From an uncultured Synechococcaceae cyanobacterium (GTDB lineage: Bacteria; Cyanobacteriota; Cyanobacteriia; PCC-6307; Cyanobiaceae), in assembly GCA_902536065.1 (NCBI GenBank), contig CACAVZ010000006.1, positions 16,959 to 80,958 of the forward strand: DNA of 64,000 nucleotides, written 5' to 3'. The notes beneath the pieces were generated by a model. It saw only the letters and a program-made list of their open reading frames with translations, searched no databases and was not told where the DNA came from. The position numbers and the translations under genes were made by a program. Of this stretch, positions 59,688 to 64,000 are shown one piece after another. Every line of letters starts with the position of its first letter. The stretch's first letter is position 1.

Positions 59688-60583
59688 CCCGCATGATAAC
59701 TACTTCTAACTAAAGGGCCAGAAGATACTTTTTTGAATCCTAAATCCTTAGAGAAGCGATATAAATATTCAAACTCTGATGGATCCCAATATTTCTTAAC
59801 TGCCAAATGATTGAATGAGGGCCTTAAATATTGGCCAATTGTTATTTGATCACAATCTATTTTTTTAAGATCATAAATTGTATTTTTTATTTCATCCAAT
59901 GTTTCCCCAAGACCTAACATAATGCCTGATTTAGTTTGAATATGAGGAGCAATATCTTTTGACTTTTTTAGCAAAGTAAGTGATTTTTTGTAATTTGCAC
60001 CCCTCCTAACTTCTTTTTGCAGTCTTTCAACAGTTTCAAGATTATGATTAAAGCATATTGGATCTTTTTCTAAAATCATCTTCAATCTCTGAGTCTGAAG
60101 GTTATTAGTTTCATCAAAATTTTTGCCCCCACCCCATAAATCAGGAGTTAAAACCTCTATTTTAATTGTTGAATCAAGTTTTCTAATCTCATCAATTGTA
60201 GATATAAATAAATTTGCACCATGATCAGGGAGATCGTCTCTAGCTACAGATGTTAAAACAACATATTTCAAATTTAGTACTTTCACTGCTTCAGCTACTT
60301 GAGTGCATTCATTGATATTGATAGAACTAGGTCTACCTTTATTTACCTGACAAAAAGCACATGAACGAGAACATATCGATCCACCCAGCAAGAAAGTAGC
60401 TGTTCCTGAGGCATAACATTCTGCTCTATTTGGACATCTTGCTTCTTCACAAATAGTATGAATATTGGATTTTTTGATAAGTGTTTGTATTCTTTCGAAT
60501 TCTGAAGCTTTACTAATAGGAAATTTAATCCAAGAGGGAAGTCTTAAAATTTTTTCTTTCTTGATTAGATTATTTTCTCTCAT
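59684..60583 (-). CDS. lipA: Lipoyl synthase
   Basis: A 299-residue radical-SAM enzyme that adds sulfur to octanoyl groups on lipoyl-dependent enzymes. The auxiliary cluster motif is CEEARCPNRAECYASG (about 44-59) and the radical-SAM motif is GGSICSRSCAFCQV (about 67-80, CX3CX2C); the third auxiliary ligand is the serine of SSYHAG-like C-terminus (SGPLVRSSYHAG). Its start is 3 bp after the recR stop, so they are in one unit. Confidence 0.94.
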   Translation of the reverse strand: MRENNLIKKEKILRLPSWIKFPISKASEFERIQTLIKKSNIHTICEEARCPNRAECYASGTATFLLGGSICSRSCAFCQVNKGRPSSININECTQVAEAVKVLNLKYVVLTSVARDDLPDHGANLFISTIDEIRKLDSTIKIEVLTPDLWGGGKNFDETNNLQTQRLKMILEKDPICFNHNLETVERLQKEVRRGANYKKSLTLLKKSKDIAPHIQTKSGIMLGLGETLDEIKNTIYDLKKIDCDQITIGQYLRPSFNHLAVKKYWDPSEFEYLYRFSKDLGFKKVSSGPLVRSSYHAG

Positions 60584-60586
60584 TAT

Positions 60587-61096
60587 CTAATTTATTTTTG
60601 TTCTTCCTTCTAACGCCCTTGCAAGAGTAACTTCATCCACATATTCAAGTTCACTGCCCATTGGGAGGCCATATGCAATCCTCGTAACTTTAGTAAAAGG
60701 AGCCAACAATTTCCCAATATAAAGACTTGTTGTATCTCCCTCAACACTGGGGGTCAATGCCAATATGATCTCATCTATTTCAGATTTACTAACTCTTTCT
60801 ACCAAGCTTCTTATTTCCAAGAGTTCGGGGCCAACAGAATCCATTGGGGAAATTAAACCACCAATAACATGGTAAACACCTTTAAATTCTCTAGCGCGCT
60901 CCAAAGCAAGCAAATCTTTAGTTTCTGCTACTACGCAGATTAGTTTTTGATTTCTTTCAGTATTTTTACAAATTTCACATTCATCTTCTGAAGTCAGATT
61001 AAAACATTTTTTGCAACGACCAACATTACTATGTGCTTCTAACAAGGCTTTTGAAAAATCTCTTATTGTATTTTCAGGTTGTTTCAAAATGACCAA
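60587..61096 (-). CDS. recR: Recombination protein RecR, N-terminally truncated
   Basis: A 169-residue remnant of RecR, which works with RecF and RecO to load RecA at gaps. The zinc finger ([20 protein letters not shown]) and Toprim domain ([19 protein letters not shown] ... [17 protein letters not shown], then [16 protein letters not shown]) are intact. The usual N-terminal helix-hairpin-helix (about 25-30 residues) is missing. The frame has only a TTG start, directly after an in-frame TAA. The lost part's beginning is still present upstream in another frame (next entry), so this is a frameshifting deletion. The usual family length is about 195-200 residues. Start uncertain; it may be a broken gene. 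Confidence 0.85.
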   Translation of the reverse strand: MVILKQPENTIRDFSKALLEAHSNVGRCKKCFNLTSEDECEICKNTERNQKLICVVAETKDLLALERAREFKGVYHVIGGLISPMDSVGPELLEIRSLVERVSKSEIDEIILALTPSVEGDTTSLYIGKLLAPFTKVTRIAYGLPMGSELEYVDEVTLARALEGRTKIN

Positions 61097-61151
61097 TTAA
61101 TTTTGAAAGCGGTTTGGTATAAGTAATCAAAATTAAATTATTTCTAGGCAT
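61074..61151 (-). pseudogene. recR: Out-of-frame N-terminal remnant of recR
   Basis: From the ATG at 61151 to the TGA at 61076-61074 the frame reads [20 protein letters not shown], then HFETT. The [15 protein letters not shown] part is the normal RecR N-terminus as I know it from Prochlorococcus. The expected KFPGIGPRTAQRLA helix-hairpin-helix that should follow is absent, and the rest of RecR resumes in a different frame at ILKQPEN (about 61090). Sequence around the join contains TCATTTTGAAA, which could encode both sides of the deletion (HFEK and FILK), suggesting slippage between repeats. Confidence 0.7.
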
Positions 61152-61233
61152 AATTTAGACGCAAAATTCTGAAATGCCATAATTGTTTGCTTTTAATGTC
61201 TTATTATGTTTTAAGTTAGTAATTTCAAATAAA

Positions 61234-61791
61234 ATGAAAAATATTAAATTTAACCCTTTCAAATATTTATTTTTGATTTTTTTGTGCTTAACACTGAGTG
61301 CTTGTAGTGGCGGACTAAATGCGGGATTAGAAGCTTATCAAAGTCCAGATGGAAGATATGCCTTTTTGTATCCAACAGGATGGACTAGAGTAAAAGTCGA
61401 TGGAGGTCCTGAAATTATTTATCATGACCTAATAAACAGTAATGAGACCTTAAGTTTAGTTATTTCTGATGTAAATAAAGAGATTCAATTAGAGCAATTA
61501 GGAAGCCCAAGTGAAGTAGGTCAAACATTAATTGATAAAGTAATTGCTCCCGAAGGTTCTGGTAGAGAGGTAAAACTCATAAATGCCAATAAGAGGGAGG
61601 CATCCAATCATATTTTCTATGATTTAGAATATGAATTAAATTTAAATGAACAGGCCAGACACGAATTAGCTACTGTCGTAATTGATAGAGGCACACTTTA
61701 CACTTTCGCTGTGGGAACAAATGAAGAGAGATGGAATAAAGTTGACGGTATGTTTAGCAATGTAATTGAATCATTTAACTTTTTAATATAG
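61234..61791 (+). CDS. psbP: Photosystem II PsbP-family lipoprotein
   Basis: A 185-residue protein. The N-terminus is a lipoprotein signal (hydrophobic FLIFLCLTLSAC; Cys near 26), so it is anchored to the lumenal side of the thylakoid. The PsbP domain follows (LEAYQSPDGRYAFLYPTGW near the start and LYTFAVGTNEERWNKVDGMF near the end). CyanoP-type proteins help photosystem II assembly. The ATG at 61234 gives this signal; an ATG 17 codons upstream is also in frame but would extend it without benefit. It is divergent from recR. Confidence 0.92.
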   Translation: MKNIKFNPFKYLFLIFLCLTLSACSGGLNAGLEAYQSPDGRYAFLYPTGWTRVKVDGGPEIIYHDLINSNETLSLVISDVNKEIQLEQLGSPSEVGQTLIDKVIAPEGSGREVKLINANKREASNHIFYDLEYELNLNEQARHELATVVIDRGTLYTFAVGTNEERWNKVDGMFSNVIESFNFLI

Positions 61792-61806
61792 TTTAAAAAT
61801 TTCATA

Positions 61807-63579
61807 CTAAATTCCTACTTGAACGTTCCATAAATCAGCATATATTTTATTCTGATCTAATAGATTTTCATGTTTTCCGCTTTCAACTATTTTACCTTTA
61901 TCAATAACAACAATATTATCCGCATTTTTTATGGTGCTTAATCTATGAGCTATTACTATTGTTGTTCTTTCTTTGGTGATTTTAGATAATGATTTTTGAA
62001 TTAAAGCCTCTGTTTCATTATCAACTGAGGCTGTAGCTTCATCTAATATTAATATTGGAGCATCCTTTAAAACAGCTCTCGCCAAAGCAATTCTTTGACG
62101 TTGACCGCCTGAGAGTCTTTGGCCCCTTTCCCCCACTATAGTTTTATAACCATCTGGTAATTGTTCAATAAATTTATGAGCTTCCGCAATCTTTGAAGCT
62201 TTAATGATATCTTTAAGACTTGGGTTGATTGAGCCATAAGCAATATTTTCTTGTACACTGCCATGAAATAAATAAGTTTCTTGACTTACTAAGGATATAC
62301 ACTTTCTTAAATCCCTCAAATTTATTTCTTTAACAGAAACCCCATCCAAGGTTATTGACCCATTTTTACTATCATAAATCCTAAGAAGTAATTTTATTAT
62401 TGTACTTTTCCCGGAACCTGTTAAACCAACAATCCCTAATGTTGAGTTATTTTCAATTTTGAAATTTATGTTTTTTAAAGTTAAATCTCGTCCAGGATAA
62501 TTAAAGTTTACATTATTAAAAATAATTTCTCCTTTGATATCTTTAGGTTCAATTTTTATTTTTCCATCTTTTATTTTTATAGGCGTATCTATGAGATCAA
62601 TTACTCTGTCTATTGAAGCCATAGATCTCTGAAAATCATCTAAAACATGCCCCAAAGTAGTTAAAGGCCATAATAGTCTTTGTGTAATAAACACTAAAAA
62701 ACTATAAGTTCCCACATCAAGTGTATTATTCCAAGTTTGGAAACCTCCAATTAATAGAATAGCTATAAAAGCAAATAAGATTGCAAATCTTATAAGAGGG
62801 ATAAAAGCAGAAGATAATTTTATTGCAGCCTTATTACTTCTTTGATAATCGAGACTTTCTTTATTTAGTCTATTTAGTTCCCATTTTTCTTTAGTAAAAC
62901 TTTTTATGGTTAGAATTCCACTTAAATTATTATTAAGTCTTGATGCCAACAGTCCAGCTTTATTTCTAACATCTCTGTATTTTGGAGCAAGCTTTCTTTG
63001 AAATTTAATTGATCCAAAAAATATTATTGGGATAGGGAAGAAAGCAAATAAAGCAATTTTTGGAGCGACAAAAATCATTGTACCCCCAATTATTAAAACA
63101 GTTATAAATAACTGAATAATTTGATTAGCCCCTTGGTCTAGAAATCTCTCTAGTTGATTTATATCATCATTCAAAATAGATAATAGCCTTCCAGTATTAT
63201 CATTTTCAAAAAAATTCATATCTAATTCCTGGATATGCTCATAAGCTTTTATTCTTAATTTATGTTGCGATAGCTGAGCCAAATTTCTCCATAAAATCGA
63301 ATATAAATATTCAAAGGAGGATTCTCCAGACCAAACTATTCCTGAAGCAAATGCAAGAAAAATCAATTGTGCTGGAACTTCTTTTATCCCAAAACCAGCA
63401 ATCCATGAATTCTGTTCTTTAACAACGATATCAACTGCAAGACCAATTATTACAGGGGGAGCTAAATCTAATATTTTATTAATTATGGAACTAAGAAAAG
63501 CAAAAAATAGTAACCTTCTTTCTTCAATCAGATTTAAATAAAGTCTAATTATTGGATTTTGGTTGTTCTTAGACCTCAT
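61807..63579 (-). CDS. ABC transporter, fused permease-ATPase exporter
   Basis: A 590-residue type I ABC exporter (MsbA/MDR-like half-transporter). Six transmembrane helices (about 20-320) precede the ATPase. Walker A is GIVGLTGSGKSTIIKL (about 371-386), the signature is LSGGQRQRIALARA (about 475-488), and Walker B is APILILDEATASVD. It likely works as a homodimer; the substrate (lipid, peptide or drug) is unknown. The ATG at 63579 is preferred to the TTG at 63588. A small Cys protein ends 9 bp upstream. Confidence 0.92.
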   Translation of the reverse strand: MRSKNNQNPIIRLYLNLIEERRLLFFAFLSSIINKILDLAPPVIIGLAVDIVVKEQNSWIAGFGIKEVPAQLIFLAFASGIVWSGESSFEYLYSILWRNLAQLSQHKLRIKAYEHIQELDMNFFENDNTGRLLSILNDDINQLERFLDQGANQIIQLFITVLIIGGTMIFVAPKIALFAFFPIPIIFFGSIKFQRKLAPKYRDVRNKAGLLASRLNNNLSGILTIKSFTKEKWELNRLNKESLDYQRSNKAAIKLSSAFIPLIRFAILFAFIAILLIGGFQTWNNTLDVGTYSFLVFITQRLLWPLTTLGHVLDDFQRSMASIDRVIDLIDTPIKIKDGKIKIEPKDIKGEIIFNNVNFNYPGRDLTLKNINFKIENNSTLGIVGLTGSGKSTIIKLLLRIYDSKNGSITLDGVSVKEINLRDLRKCISLVSQETYLFHGSVQENIAYGSINPSLKDIIKASKIAEAHKFIEQLPDGYKTIVGERGQRLSGGQRQRIALARAVLKDAPILILDEATASVDNETEALIQKSLSKITKERTTIVIAHRLSTIKNADNIVVIDKGKIVESGKHENLLDQNKIYADLWNVQVGI

Positions 63580-63588
63580 AAATAACAA

Positions 63589-63744
63589 TTAAATTTTTCT
63601 ATTATGATTTAAATTTTCTTTAGTTTCTAATTTACATTTTGTTTTTGCATCTTGATGACTTGCAGTTTGTGTAAATTCTTCGTAGTAACAATCACAAGTT
63701 TTTTTCGCAATTTCCGCACTATATACTATTTCTGCTTTCAACAT
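63589..63744 (-). CDS. Small cysteine-motif protein with a disturbed start
   Basis: A 51-residue reading from the ATG at 63744 (MLKAEIVYSAEIAKKTCDCY onward). The same frame is open upstream for about 40 more codons and reads ... DYLFLFNSFNGYYLAQTKQN, like a signal peptide, but has no start codon. The ATG at 63865 would fit if one A were removed from its AAA (see findings). The CxC-type TCDCYYEEF motif looks like an exported or redox protein. No family recognised. It is upstream of the ABC exporter and downstream of the DEAD-box gene, all on the minus strand. Confidence 0.45.
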   Translation of the reverse strand: MLKAEIVYSAEIAKKTCDCYYEEFTQTASHQDAKTKCKLETKENLNHNRKI

Positions 63745-63874
63745 CTCCTCTTTGACACTCTGAAGACAAAATAATTTTATGATTGAATTTTGTTTAGTTT
63801 GAGCTAGATAATAACCATTAAAAGAGTTGAATAAAAATAAATAATCTATATTCGCTAGCTTTCATTCTCTCTAC

Positions 63875-64000
63875 CTAGTTTCTGACTTTAATTTTTTTTA
63901 ATTTATTTTTAGTTTCTCTATGCAGATCTCTTGGTAAATCTACCAAACTGTAATCATTAAAAATCTGTATCTTACCTATAGATCTACCATTAATATTAGT
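63875..64000 (-). CDS. deaD: DEAD-box RNA helicase, C-terminal end (partial)
   Basis: The last 41 codons of a gene that enters from beyond the right edge, with no start in the window. The sequence INGRSIGKIQIFNDYSLVDL then PRDLHRETKNKLKKIKVRN and a TAG at 63877-63875 matches the end of a DbpA-type RNA-binding domain, as in DeaD-like helicases of Prochlorococcus. Only this fragment is visible, so the helicase call rests on the C-terminal domain. Confidence 0.6.
   Translation of the reverse strand, partial: TNINGRSIGKIQIFNDYSLVDLPRDLHRETKNKLKKIKVRN

Overview
This window looks like chromosomal DNA of a marine picocyanobacterium, most likely Prochlorococcus of a high-light-adapted clade. The reasons are: AT-rich sequence in coding and non-coding DNA; very short intergenic gaps; a cyanobacterial gene set (petG, petH, psbP, chlI, cytM, sasA, crtL, opcA-zwf); protein sequences close to those I know from Prochlorococcus; and the small RNA Yfr1 in its usual place between trxA and guaB. 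I see no mobile element, integrase, CRISPR array, rRNA or clear genomic island. The species call rests on recalled similarity, not on a search.

Layout. 1-6,700: two small membrane or secreted proteins, then a plus-strand run of circularly permuted ATP-grasp protein, alpha-E protein and transglutaminase-like protein, then a cupin-like protein, an exported pentapeptide-repeat protein, two tiny coupled membrane proteins and a PfkB sugar kinase. 6,700-12,800: DUF2834 protein, MFS transporter, exported alpha/beta hydrolase and an incomplete peptide ABC transporter. 12,800-21,100: a minus-strand run of hom, sufE, formyl-THF cyclo-ligase, ruvC, chlI, trmJ-like, cytM, rsmD, hisH, trxA, Yfr1 and guaB-like, with the short plus-strand gene petG inserted. 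21,100-32,900: gyrA, crtL, GH57 branching enzyme, leuA, a 7TM-HD phosphohydrolase, folD, crtE and a divergent-PAP2 protein. 32,900-42,500: cobB-opcA-zwf, petH, an SRPBCC protein, tRNA-Glu, sasA, a CpcS-like protein, a small exported protein and prs. 42,500-54,000: malQ, a short RodZ-like protein, an ABC1 kinase, an Orn/Lys/Arg decarboxylase-like protein, cdsA, an alpha/beta hydrolase, an iron-type dehydrogenase, clpC and rimI. 54,000-64,000: lysA, a diadenylate cyclase, uppS, bioB, trhO, a conserved unknown, lipA, recR, psbP, an ABC exporter, a small Cys protein with a disturbed start, and the 3' end of a DEAD-box helicase.

How the genes fit together. Most are core metabolism: photosynthetic electron transport (petG, petH, psbP, cytM), pigment synthesis (chlI, crtE, crtL), oxidative pentose phosphate flux at night (zwf, opcA), glycogen turnover (GH57, malQ), clock output (sasA), amino acids (hom, leuA, lysA, hisH), cofactors (folD, bioB, lipA, cobB) and c-di-AMP signalling (a cyclase and a likely phosphodiesterase).

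The least understood system is the ATP-grasp/alpha-E/transglutaminase trio at 749-4003. The clearest anomaly is recR: its N-terminal helix-hairpin-helix coding segment has been lost through an out-of-frame deletion, and the upstream N-terminal codons survive in another frame. Compaction is visible throughout. Four convergent gene pairs share a single 4-bp TTAA/TTAG as both stop codons, one divergent pair starts from the two halves of an 8-bp palindrome, and the lipA terminator lies inside the gene it converges on.
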